Shown here: piece after piece, positions 1 to 6,754 of the stretch
How positions within the stretch are numbered: position 1 is the stretch's first letter
How the letters are laid out: each line of letters begins with the position of its first letter
NCBI GenBank assembly: GCA_902783405.1
Contig: CACZQZ010000055.1
Span: forward strand, 1-9,376
Source: an uncultured Erysipelotrichaceae bacterium
GTDB taxonomy: Bacteria > Bacillota_I > Bacilli_A > RF39 > UBA660
Direction of reading: 5' to 3'
DNA: 9,376 bases
Notes under the pieces: generated by a model
The model's input: the letters and a program-made list of their open reading frames with translations, nothing else
Databases searched by the model: none
Told to the model about the DNA's origin: nothing
Made by a program: the position numbers and the translations under genes

Positions 1-1004
1 ACAAGGACTGGCACTAGAAATACGATTACTGCCGCTATTAATCTCTTTACGAATTTATTTCCTGCTTGTTTCATAGCATCATCTTTATCTGACATTACAG
101 CTCCAGCAAAATCAAGTGATCCTAACACTAATAAAAGTGCTACTGCAGCTAATTGTAAATAATTTAGTATTTGTCTTAAAATTTCGATGGTTTTCCCATT
201 TTTTAGAGCTGTACATCCTTCTTCATTACTCCAACTTTTATCAGATAAATCACTGATATCACTGTTTCCTTTTTTAGTTGCAGGTGTATTATTAATATTA
301 TCATTTGTTGTTTTACTGCCGTCATCAAGATTATCTTTATTCATAGAAGCAGTATAACGATTTGCATAATCATAAAAAACAGTATATACATTCGGACAAT
401 CTTTTTTACTATCGTATTGTTTTTTAAAAGCTTCTTTAAATGAAGATACATCTGGCCTTAAATCAAAACTTTTACCTGCATTACCAGTCATTTTATAATC
501 AAACTTTTTAAAATCTTTTGTAAAAGAAAATACAAAAGTTGCATTACTTTCAGCACCTGCTGATGTTACTTTATATGAACAATTTATTGCATCTCCACTT
601 TTTTTAGTAGCAGTACTTTTTGTATATTTTGATGAACTAGTATTTAGTTTTAATTCATTACTACTACCACTTGCTGTTGAAGAAAAATCAAAAACATTTG
701 ATATGTTTGAATAATATATACTTGTTAAGCATTCATACACTACATTATCATCTGGTTCAGAAACTTTAAAACTATTTTTATCATTTAGTTTGCTAATATT
801 ATAATTTGATGAGCAATCATATCCATCCCTATCATAACAAGAAATATCAAATTTTTTTCCAGTTTTTTGATCAAAAGTTATCTCTAAATGTTCTCCTAAA
901 CTATTAAATTCTTTATATACACACTTTGCTTCTGCAGCATAAACATCATTTACAAATATAAAACTCACAAAAAATATACTTATTAAATAAACTATTTTTT
1001 TCAT
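1..1004 (-). CDS. Exported protein with C-terminal VirB2/TrbC-like two-helix segment (3' end beyond window)
   Basis: This reading frame is open from an ATG at 1004 to the left edge, giving 334 complete codons, so the C-terminus is missing. Residues 1-24 form a classical signal peptide (MKK, then a hydrophobic stretch, then VYA-A). A polar ectodomain of about 240 residues follows, rich in Ser, Lys, Asp and Asn, with cysteines at 28, 56, 64, 92, 142, 203 and 264 that could form disulfides. Residues 221-260 are a low-complexity linker. From about 274 there is a first membrane helix, a short polar loop (SDKDDAMKQAGNKFVKR, about 305-321) and the start of a second helix with IAAVIVFLVP. The order helix, DKDDAMKQAG loop, basic residues, helix is the pattern of the VirB2/TrbC and T4SS_pilin families. 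An upstream GAGTGAG serves as a modest ribosome binding site and there is a strong promoter. The ectodomain is not recognised. A role in conjugation, a surface complex or adhesion is inference; the membrane and export call is firm. Confidence 0.8.
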   Translation of the reverse strand, partial: MKKIVYLISIFFVSFIFVNDVYAAEAKCVYKEFNSLGEHLEITFDQKTGKKFDISCYDRDGYDCSSNYNISKLNDKNSFKVSEPDDNVVYECLTSIYYSNISNVFDFSSTASGSSNELKLNTSSSKYTKSTATKKSGDAINCSYKVTSAGAESNATFVFSFTKDFKKFDYKMTGNAGKSFDLRPDVSSFKEAFKKQYDSKKDCPNVYTVFYDYANRYTASMNKDNLDDGSKTTNDNINNTPATKKGNSDISDLSDKSWSNEEGCTALKNGKTIEILRQILNYLQLAAVALLLVLGSLDFAGAVMSDKDDAMKQAGNKFVKRLIAAVIVFLVPVL

Positions 1005-1032
1005 ATTATCACTCACTCTTTAAACTGTAGAT

Positions 1033-1061
1033 ATTTTATCATAAATTCATGCTATTTTCAA
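1033..1061 (-). promoter_or_regulatory. Sigma-A promoter of the exported VirB2-like gene
   Basis: On the minus strand there is TTGAAA (-35, 1056-1061), a 17-nt spacer, and TAAAAT (-10, 1033-1038) preceded by an extended -10 TG dinucleotide. The predicted start near 1026 leaves a leader of about 20 nt. The promoter lies between the rsgA stop and the exported gene, so that gene is probably transcribed independently of the rlmN operon. I could not find a clear terminator after rsgA, so read-through is possible. Confidence 0.75.
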
Positions 1062-1070
1062 CGAAAAACA

Positions 1071-1910
1071 TCATTTATGTTCTTCATGAATAAATTTGAT
1101 ATAGTTTTCATACCTACTTGCTAAAATATCTTTACTTTCTACTTTATTTTTTATAATGCATTGATCTTCTTTATCATGCATGCAATCTCTATATTTACAA
1201 AGGTCACGATACATATTAAAATCTCTAAAGTTATCCCTGATATCCATACCTGTCATCATAGATAATGAAAGACTAGAAAAGCCAGGGGTATCTGCCACCA
1301 TGCCACCCTCTATAAAAAGAAGTTCCGTATGTCTTGTTGTATGTTTTCCTCTTCCTAAAGCATCAGATATCTCATTTGTTTCTAAATTTAAATCAATATT
1401 CAAATGATTCAATAAAGTAGATTTTCCAGCCCCACTTTGCCCTGTAAAAACAGTGACTTTATCTTTAAATAGTGTTTTTATTTTATCTAATTCTGTATTT
1501 ATAAAACATTTATATCCAATATTTTCATAGTATTTTTTAATTTTATTTATTTTTTCTTTTTCTTCTTCATTTAATAAATCTATTTTCGTAAAAATAATAA
1601 TTGGCTCAATGTTATGAAATTCAATAACCACCAGTAATTTATCAAGTAAATTAGAACTAAAATCTGGTCTTTTAACACTAGTTATAACCATAACTTGATC
1701 AATATTAGAAACATTAGGTCTAACCAATTCATTTTTTCTTGGATATATTTTTAAAATATAGTTTTCTTTTTCATTAAATTCAACCAAATCCCCAACAAGA
1801 GGAATAATTTTCATATTTCTAAATTTTCCTCTTGATTTACATATATAGTTTTGATTATTTGCAAGTACAGTATAATCATTACTGACTTGTTTAATAATTT
1901 TTCCTTGCAT
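1071..1910 (-). CDS. rsgA: Small ribosomal subunit biogenesis GTPase RsgA
   Basis: RsgA is a circularly permuted GTPase that binds the 30S subunit late in assembly, checks the decoding centre and leaves after GTP hydrolysis. The protein is 279 aa, slightly shorter than the usual 290-300. The N-terminal OB-fold region covers about 1-65. The GTPase motifs appear in permuted order: G4 TKID (108-111), then G1 GQSGAGKST (157-165), then G3 DTPG (207-210). The zinc site is C238-x4-C243-x-H245-x5-C251. The start is taken at ATG 1910, one base after the prkC stop. The frame stays open further upstream (to 2006), but there it only reads through the Pro/Thr-tail codons of prkC and yields a Gln/Leu-rich stretch unlike any RsgA. 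A GTG six codons upstream of 1910 is less likely. No good ribosome binding site precedes the ATG, so translation is probably coupled to prkC. The stop is TGA. Confidence 0.95.
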   Translation of the reverse strand: MQGKIIKQVSNDYTVLANNQNYICKSRGKFRNMKIIPLVGDLVEFNEKENYILKIYPRKNELVRPNVSNIDQVMVITSVKRPDFSSNLLDKLLVVIEFHNIEPIIIFTKIDLLNEEEKEKINKIKKYYENIGYKCFINTELDKIKTLFKDKVTVFTGQSGAGKSTLLNHLNIDLNLETNEISDALGRGKHTTRHTELLFIEGGMVADTPGFSSLSLSMMTGMDIRDNFRDFNMYRDLCKYRDCMHDKEDQCIIKNKVESKDILASRYENYIKFIHEEHK

Positions 1911-1911
1911 A

Positions 1912-3648
1912 TTAACTATCTGTTTCACTAGAAGGAGTTGGTGTAGGAGTTGGAATTGGTGAAGCTTTTGGCGTTGGTGTTGGCGTTGCTTTTGGTTTTT
2001 TAGCAACTGTAAGTGTTAAATTAGCTCCTGTAAACACTTCAATACCTTTGCTTCTATTTTGTTTGATAATTTTTCCTTCTTCTTTATCATTTGTTTCTTC
2101 ATAAGTAATCGTTAAATTAATACCATGCATATTACAAAATTCTTCTGCATCAGCGACTGTCATCGTAGTAAAATCAGGATAAACAGTATAAATTTCAGCA
2201 ATATAAAGAGTTAAAATACCGCCTTCTTTTAGTTTTTCTCCTTTAGCTGGCAACTGATCGATAACAACTCCTTCTTTAGCATTTGCCATATCTTCTACTT
2301 TTTTACTTTCAATCGCAACAACAAGTCCTTTTTTCTCTAAAGATTCTTTTAATGCTGCCGCATTTTGTCCAGTATAATTTTCTAAAGTTATGGAATCTGT
2401 TCCCTTGGATACAATAAGTGTAATTTTCGTATTTTTCTTAGCTGTTCTTCCTCTAGATGGATTCGTTCCAATTACTTTTCCTTCTTTTATTTCATCATCG
2501 TATTTTTCAGTAACTTTACTATTTACGATAAATCCTTTGTCTTCTAAAATACTTTCTGCCTTAGCAACGCTCATTCCTTCTACATCTGGAATTTTAATTT
2601 CCTTGTGATTATTAATTCCTGGAATAATAAAAACTAACAAAATCGTAAGTAAAACAATAACTCCTGCTACTATTCCACCAATAATCAGACCTTTATTTAC
2701 TTTCTTATCTTCTTCATTTTCTAATTTTTCTCTTGTTTTAACACTTCTTAAATTAGGAATCGTTTTGGTTTCTTCTAACTCTTGTTCTGGATATTCATAA
2801 ACTATTCTAGCATCATTTTGATGTTCTAATGATAAAGCAACTTTTAAGTCTTCTCTCATTTCTAAGACATTATCATATCTATTTTTGGGATTTTTAGCAC
2901 AAGCTTTTAAAACAATATTTTCAATACTTTGAGGTATTCCTAAATCCATCTTTACTAAACTTGGAATAGATTCTTTCATCTGTTTAATCGCTATTTCAAC
3001 AGCATTTTCTCCCTTAAAAGGAAGTGTTCCCGTAAGTAATTCATACATAAGAATTCCAAGAGAATAAATATCACTTTTGATGGTTGCTCCATTTCCATTT
3101 GCTTGTTCTGGTGGCAAGTAATGAACAGATCCCATAACAGAATTTGTCTGTGTAAGTTCATTACTATTTAATGCCATGGCAATTCCAAAGTCTGTAATTT
3201 TAACAGTTCCATCTTCTAAAATCATGATGTTTTGTGGTTTAATATCTCTATGAATGATATAACTATCATGAGCACATGCTAGACCACTTGTAAGTTGTAA
3301 CATGATATCTACAACTTCTGGTAGTGTTAAATATTTCCTTTTTTTGATAAGACTTTTAAGTGTTTTTCCATCAATATATTCCATGACAATGAAATAAATA
3401 CCATTATCTTCTCCTACGTCATACATTTCAACAATATTTGGATGGGACAAACTAGAGGCAGAAATAGCTTCTCTTTGAAATCTACGAACGAATTTTTCAT
3501 CTCCAGATAAATCCCCTCTTAATACTTTAACAGCTACATCTCTATCTAAGATTAGGTCGTGTGCTAAATAAACATTTGCCATACCACCTTCGCCAATCAT
3601 CCTTGTAATTTCGTAACGATCATTTATTTTTTGACCTTTTACAATCAT
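1912..3648 (-). CDS. prkC: PASTA-domain Ser/Thr protein kinase PrkC
   Basis: This is a membrane Ser/Thr kinase of the PrkC/Stk1/PknB family, which senses peptidoglycan fragments or lipid II and controls wall growth, dormancy and revival. It has 578 aa. The cytoplasmic kinase domain (about 11-275) contains the glycine loop GEGGMANVY (19-27), lysine K41, E60 in helix C, catalytic HRDIKPQN (133-140, D135), DFG (153-155), a Thr-containing activation loop (about 160-175) and PPE (179-181). After a charged juxtamembrane linker comes one membrane helix (about 320-342), then three extracellular PASTA repeats (about 349-415, 418-484 and 485-549). The protein ends in a Pro/Thr-rich tail (551-578). The start codon overlaps the prpC stop as ATGA, with GGAGGG six bases upstream. 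Its partner phosphatase is the gene directly before it, the standard Firmicutes arrangement. Substrates cannot be read from this window. Confidence 0.97.
   Translation of the reverse strand: MIVKGQKINDRYEITRMIGEGGMANVYLAHDLILDRDVAVKVLRGDLSGDEKFVRRFQREAISASSLSHPNIVEMYDVGEDNGIYFIVMEYIDGKTLKSLIKKRKYLTLPEVVDIMLQLTSGLACAHDSYIIHRDIKPQNIMILEDGTVKITDFGIAMALNSNELTQTNSVMGSVHYLPPEQANGNGATIKSDIYSLGILMYELLTGTLPFKGENAVEIAIKQMKESIPSLVKMDLGIPQSIENIVLKACAKNPKNRYDNVLEMREDLKVALSLEHQNDARIVYEYPEQELEETKTIPNLRSVKTREKLENEEDKKVNKGLIIGGIVAGVIVLLTILLVFIIPGINNHKEIKIPDVEGMSVAKAESILEDKGFIVNSKVTEKYDDEIKEGKVIGTNPSRGRTAKKNTKITLIVSKGTDSITLENYTGQNAAALKESLEKKGLVVAIESKKVEDMANAKEGVVIDQLPAKGEKLKEGGILTLYIAEIYTVYPDFTTMTVADAEEFCNMHGINLTITYEETNDKEEGKIIKQNRSKGIEVFTGANLTLTVAKKPKATPTPTPKASPIPTPTPTPSSETDS
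1933..1986 (-). repeat. Pro/Thr codon repeat encoding the PrkC C-terminal tail
   Basis: The last codons of prkC are a short imperfect tandem repeat alternating Pro and Thr codons (about residues 555-572, with Lys, Ala, Ser and Ile interruptions). Such tails after PASTA repeats are probably flexible wall-spanning extensions. Near-identical codons make the stretch prone to length change by slippage. It also keeps another frame open, which creates the false upstream extension of rsgA. Confidence 0.6.
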
Positions 3649-4391
3649 TTCAATCCCTCCGATTCTTTTATTTCAAGTAACGCAACAGAAATATTATCAC
3701 TTCCACCACGATTATTACTTTTATAAATTAATTTTTGTACTTTTTCTTCGATATCTAATTTTTCATTTAATACTTTGTTAATTTGAGTCGTATCAAGCAT
3801 ATTCGTAAGTCCATCACTACAAAGTAAAATTCCATCAATATCTTTTTCTACATCAAAAATATCCATTTCAACTGTCGTTTGTGCTCCAAGTGCTTTCATC
3901 AATACATTTTTCCTTGGATGATTTTTTGCCTCTTCTTCAGTAAGTTCTCCTGATTTAACAAGTAAATTTACTAAAGTATGATCAACAGTTACTTTATGTA
4001 ATTTTCCATTTTTTAAAACAAAGCCAGACGAATCTCCGATATTTCCAAAAAGTAAGTAATCTTTTGTAATTAATGCCATAACAATGGTAGTTCCCATACC
4101 AATACTTTCTGGATGCTTTTCTGTATATTTATAGATTAGCACATTAGCTTCACTTACAGCATCTTTAAAAAAGTGAAATGCGTCTTCCTTGTTTCCTACG
4201 CTTCCAAGTTCTCTGAATCTCTTTCCGATATGAGTAATAGCAATGGAAGATGCTACTTCTCCAGCTCTATGACCACCCATACCATCCGCAACTGCCATAA
4301 GTATCTCATCATTATCATTTTTACAAATAATAACGCTATCTTCATTATGATCCCTTACTTTTCCAGGATCTGTTAAATAAAAATATTCCAT
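3645..4391 (-). CDS. prpC: PP2C-type Ser/Thr phosphatase PrpC/Stp
   Basis: This is a cytoplasmic, metal-dependent PPM/PP2C phosphatase that removes phosphates placed by PrkC. The 248 aa match the usual bacterial length. The family motifs are all present: RDHNED (13-18), ADGMGGH (35-41), GMGTT (98-102), GDSS (119-122), DHT (137-139), CSDGLTN (191-197) and SDNIS (231-235). These supply the metal-binding aspartates D18, D36, D193 and D232. Its ribosome binding site, AAGGAGG, is excellent and overlaps the rlmN stop, leaving an 11-nt gap. Its own stop, TGA, overlaps the prkC start by four bases, so kinase and phosphatase are translationally coupled and made in linked amounts. Use of TGA as stop supports the standard genetic code. 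Nothing about it looks unusual. Confidence 0.96.
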   Translation of the reverse strand: MEYFYLTDPGKVRDHNEDSVIICKNDNDEILMAVADGMGGHRAGEVASSIAITHIGKRFRELGSVGNKEDAFHFFKDAVSEANVLIYKYTEKHPESIGMGTTIVMALITKDYLLFGNIGDSSGFVLKNGKLHKVTVDHTLVNLLVKSGELTEEEAKNHPRKNVLMKALGAQTTVEMDIFDVEKDIDGILLCSDGLTNMLDTTQINKVLNEKLDIEEKVQKLIYKSNNRGGSDNISVALLEIKESEGLK

Positions 4392-4402
4392 TTTTCTCCT
4401 CC

Positions 4403-5416
4403 TTAAGAATTTGCTCTAAGTTGTCCACAAGCAGCAGATACATTTCCACCAAATTCTCTTCGAATCGTTACATTTATCTTATTCTTTTTCAAAATATCAT
4501 AAAACTTTAAAATATTTTCTTTTGGACTTCTTTGATACTCGATATGACTTGTTTCATTATATGGTATTAAATTAACATAACAGTTTTTCCCTTTTAACAA
4601 TTTACTTAATTCATAAGCACACTTTTCAGCATCATTAACATCTTTTATCATAATATATTCAAAGGTTACTCGTCTATTTGTTTCTTTGATATATTGATCT
4701 AAAGCAGCCATTAACTTTTTTAAAGGATAAGCTTTATTTACAGGCATTATTTTACTTCTAAGTTCATCATTTGGTGCATGGAGGGAAACAGCTAAATTAA
4801 CTTGTTTTCCATCTTTTATAAATTCTTTGATTTTAGGGATAATACCTGAAGTTGAAACAGTTATATGTCTAGCTCCGATATCAATACCTTTTCCTGAATT
4901 AATAATATGTATAAATTTAATTACGTTTTCATAATTGTCAAAAGGTTCTCCAATTCCCATTAAAACAACATGACTAATTCTGATATTTTCTAATCTTTCT
5001 ACTTCTAGTATTTGAACGACCATTTCATGAACTTCTAAGTTTCTTTGTTTTTTTAATCTACCACTTTCACAAAAGGAACAGTTCATATTACATCCTACTT
5101 GAGTTGAAATACATAAACTATTTCCATAATCATGAAGCATCAAAACAGCTTCTATTTTATTTCCATCTTCTAGTTCAAATAAGTATTTTTTTGTATCGTT
5201 TCCAATTTGTTTTTTAACCAATTTTATTCTAGACATAGAAAAATCTTGTTTTAATTTTTGAATCACTTCTTTTTTAATATTACTCATTTCATCAAAAGAA
5301 TTACATCTTTTTTTATAAATCCATTCATACACTTGAATCGCTTTAAATTTCTTTTCTCCAATAGACAAAAAATATTCTTCTAAATCTTCAAGTGTTTTTC
5401 CATATATGTTTTTCAT
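4403..5416 (-). CDS. rlmN: 23S rRNA (A2503-C2)/tRNA (A37-C2) methyltransferase RlmN
   Basis: RlmN is a radical-SAM enzyme that methylates C2 of adenosine 2503 in 23S rRNA and of A37 in some tRNAs, affecting decoding accuracy and antibiotic binding near the peptidyl transferase centre. The protein is 337 aa. The [4Fe-4S] ligands are C109-x3-C113-x2-C116. The GIGEP SAM-binding motif is at 154-158. The methyl-carrying cysteine is C330 in SAACGQL, and C102 in LCISTQVGC matches a further conserved family cysteine. The RLKKQRNL segment after the cluster is the usual RlmN signature region. The C-terminal REFGGNVSAACGQL favours RlmN over Cfr, but sequence alone does not fully exclude a Cfr-like C8 methylase. 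It is the first gene of the rlmN-prpC-prkC-rsgA operon. Confidence 0.95.
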   Translation of the reverse strand: MKNIYGKTLEDLEEYFLSIGEKKFKAIQVYEWIYKKRCNSFDEMSNIKKEVIQKLKQDFSMSRIKLVKKQIGNDTKKYLFELEDGNKIEAVLMLHDYGNSLCISTQVGCNMNCSFCESGRLKKQRNLEVHEMVVQILEVERLENIRISHVVLMGIGEPFDNYENVIKFIHIINSGKGIDIGARHITVSTSGIIPKIKEFIKDGKQVNLAVSLHAPNDELRSKIMPVNKAYPLKKLMAALDQYIKETNRRVTFEYIMIKDVNDAEKCAYELSKLLKGKNCYVNLIPYNETSHIEYQRSPKENILKFYDILKKNKINVTIRREFGGNVSAACGQLRANS

Positions 5417-5434
5417 ATCTACACCCTATACCAA

Positions 5435-5462
5435 ATTATACCATATTTTTTTAAAATTGAAT
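5435..5462 (-). promoter_or_regulatory. Extended -10 promoter of the rlmN-prpC-prkC-rsgA operon
   Basis: Minus strand: a perfect TATAAT (5435-5440) preceded by TGG, which gives an extended -10 (TGnTATAAT). An ATTCAA-like -35 lies at 5457-5462 with a 16-nt spacer. The -35 is poor, as is common with extended -10 promoters. The predicted leader is about 12 nt and ends in an AGGGTG ribosome binding site before ATG 5416. Confidence 0.7.
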
Positions 5463-5517
5463 AGGTGTTTTATGAAAATACAAAAAGCCACAAATTTTGA
5501 TTTTAGAAAATAATGAT

Positions 5518-5839
5518 TTAGATAGTATATGAATTAAAAAAACTTCTAACAGGTCTCGACAATTTTTCAATTTTATCTTTAAATAATCCAGTAATATCTG
5601 CAATCAATAAAATATCTAACCCTTTTCGAATCATTTTCCTTGCTAATTCTAAAGTATTATTTTTAGAGCCCCCAATAAGTCCAGATTCTCTTCCCATCTC
5701 AAGTATCATTTCTGGTGTAAAATAGTTTAATACTGATTCATCTAAACAGAGTTTTTCGTGCATTTCAAACATGCTTTTAATTCATTGCCCCTATGATTTC
5801 TTTTATTTCTTTTTCACTTTTAAAATTTAGCAAAAACAT
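5518..5839 (-). pseudogene. Frameshifted, truncated Rpn/PD-(D/E)XK transposase-nuclease remnant
   Basis: An 84-codon frame (5772-5518) encodes a peptide ending in LELARKMIRKGLDILLIADI followed by TGLFKDKIEKL. This resembles the C-terminal tail of the Rpn/PD-(D/E)XK transposase-nuclease family, where a Glu/Gly-rich stretch leads into AKxMLKxGxDIxxIxxITGLSxxxIExL. The catalytic N-terminal domain is absent. Just upstream, another frame from ATG 5839 to TAA 5777 encodes a helical peptide ending EKEIKEIIGAMN. Removing one T near 5780 from AATTAAAA would join the two frames as AMNKSMFEMHEKL. I therefore read it as one remnant of about 105 codons broken by a single-base frameshift, with its 5' end overlapping the tail-collar gene. 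The family call rests on pattern memory. A short intact 84-aa gene is the alternative, but no ribosome binding site precedes ATG 5772. Confidence 0.55.
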
Positions 5840-6263
5840 TTATTTCACCTATTGTATTTCCTATTGTTCCTGATGGTGTGTATGTGAGCGAATGTGATGG
5901 TAAATTTTCTACTTCTATACTATACACTTTTAATCCATCTGTTTTCTTTATTTCATTAAACGATATAGTTGATATATCTACTCTAACTAACGTTCTTCTT
6001 TTTCCAAATTCTTGCCATGTTCCTCCAAATAGTGTAGTTAAACTGATACTTACTGCCGATATATAAATGCCCCCTACTGGATAAATTTTCTGCCATACAT
6101 CATCTGCTGTTAGTCCGTATAAATCATCTAATGCTGCTTTTACGGTGTTTGTTTTATAAAATATATTAGGGCTATTTATTATCGTATCTGCAATTACTTT
6201 AGCTAAATCTAACGTTATTCCTCCTATAATCATTCCTATTAATATAGTTTTGCATTTTTCCAT
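5820..6263 (-). CDS. Membrane-anchored phage tail-collar/baseplate-like protein, probably degenerate
   Basis: The protein has 147 aa. Residues 6-24 form an N-terminal hydrophobic anchor. A short spacer with NTVKAALDDLYG (39-50) follows, a motif common in phage-like surface proteins as NVQxAIDELY. Residues 60-125 match the tail-collar/baseplate pattern YPVGSIYxS, LFGGTW, FGKGRTLVGVD, EKTGGxxTHTL, LPSHTH. Here several conserved positions differ: GGIY for GSIY, GKRRTLVRVD, KKTDGLKVYSI and LPSHSL. The His-x-His pair is therefore lost, and the protein ends soon after TYTPSG without the usual glycine/histidine-rich core and aromatic C-terminus. A plausible ribosome binding site, AGGAAAAAG, precedes ATG 6263, but no promoter is evident and a terminator-like hairpin lies upstream. 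It is probably a decaying prophage-derived fragment; a small functional surface protein cannot be excluded. Confidence 0.65.
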   Translation of the reverse strand: MEKCKTILIGMIIGGITLDLAKVIADTIINSPNIFYKTNTVKAALDDLYGLTADDVWQKIYPVGGIYISAVSISLTTLFGGTWQEFGKRRTLVRVDISTISFNEIKKTDGLKVYSIEVENLPSHSLTYTPSGTIGNTIGEINVFAKF

Positions 6264-6292
6264 CTTTTTCCTATTTTTCCTTTCTTACACAC

Positions 6293-6312
6293 AAAAAAGG
6301 TCTCACTCCTCC
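6293..6312 (-). terminator. Probable intrinsic terminator after ssb
   Basis: On the minus strand, GGAGG pairs with CCTTT (two G-U pairs) around the loop AGTGAGA, and the T-run of TTTTTTG follows (6293-6298). The stem is short. About 10 bases upstream is another, AT-only hairpin (TATTCAA/TTGAATA, 6318-6338) followed by TTTT. Together they plausibly end ssb transcription before the tail-collar gene. Confidence 0.5.
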
Positions 6313-6366
6313 AAAAATATTCAATCAAATGTTGAATAAATAATGTGTAAACATAAAAAAAACAGA

Positions 6367-6702
6367 TTATTCATCTGTTTCAGGATTTTTACTAGATAAA
6401 AAAGTTACTCTTTCACCGACAAATTCAATAATGTTATTTGGAAATTCTTCTCCTTCTAATCTTCTGGTTTGAAGTCTTCCCTTTACGCCAATTAAATTCC
6501 CTTTTTCACAGTATTCTTTCGTATTTTCAGCAACACCTTGCCATAAAGTACATGGAATAAAATCTGTTTCATATTCACCGTTCATATTCTTAAAACTTCT
6601 TGGTACAGCTAAAGTTACGGTCATAACTTTTTTACCATTTTCTGTTTCATGAACTTCAGGATCTCTAACCAATCTTCCTACTAAAACAGCATTATTTAGC
6701 AT
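6367..6702 (-). CDS. ssb: Single-stranded DNA-binding protein, short form
   Basis: This OB-fold protein binds single-stranded DNA during replication, repair and recombination. It has 111 aa: essentially one SSB fold, with LVGRLVRDPE (7-16), FIPCTLWQGVAEN (48-60) and KGNLIGVKGRLQTR (67-80). The usual Gly/Gln/Pro-rich linker and the DDIPF-type tip that recruits partner proteins are missing; the chain ends PETDE. It therefore resembles the short paralogues (SsbB/YwpH type, linked to competence) or phage-type SSBs more than the housekeeping SsbA of about 160-170 aa. It is not flanked by rpsF and rpsR, the normal ssbA context. AAAGGAGG eight bases upstream is a strong ribosome binding site, and the gene has its own promoter. 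Whether a second, full-length ssb exists elsewhere cannot be seen here. Confidence 0.92.
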   Translation of the reverse strand: MLNNAVLVGRLVRDPEVHETENGKKVMTVTLAVPRSFKNMNGEYETDFIPCTLWQGVAENTKEYCEKGNLIGVKGRLQTRRLEGEEFPNNIIEFVGERVTFLSSKNPETDE

Positions 6703-6725
6703 ATATTTTCCTCCTTTCAGGTGAG

Positions 6726-6754
6726 ATTATAGCAAAGAAAAAAAAGAATAACAA
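6726..6754 (-). promoter_or_regulatory. Sigma-A promoter of ssb
   Basis: Minus strand: TTGTTA (-35, 6749-6754), a 17-nt T-rich spacer, and a perfect TATAAT (-10, 6726-6731). The predicted start lies near 6719, giving a very short leader that carries the AAAGGAGG site. The -35 and spacer overlap the terminator hairpin of the sufB unit. Confidence 0.8.

Noticed and set aside
1180..1407. Plus-strand 75-codon frame
   Set aside because: Lies antisense inside rsgA, across the GTPase and zinc-site codons, with no ribosome binding site; a shadow frame.
2390..2608. Plus-strand 72-codon frame
   Set aside because: Antisense to the PASTA repeats of prkC; hydrophobic composition comes from the complementary codons. 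No initiation signals.
4173..4376. Plus-strand 67-codon frame
   Set aside because: Antisense to the conserved N-terminal half of prpC; no ribosome binding site.
5466..5500. CAAAA/TTTTG hairpin after the Rpn remnant as a terminator
   Set aside because: Only five A-T-rich pairs, and the following TATTTT is not a clean T-run; too weak to annotate.
5878..6066. Plus-strand 62-codon frame
   Set aside because: Antisense to the tail-collar core region, which shows recognisable family motifs on the minus strand.
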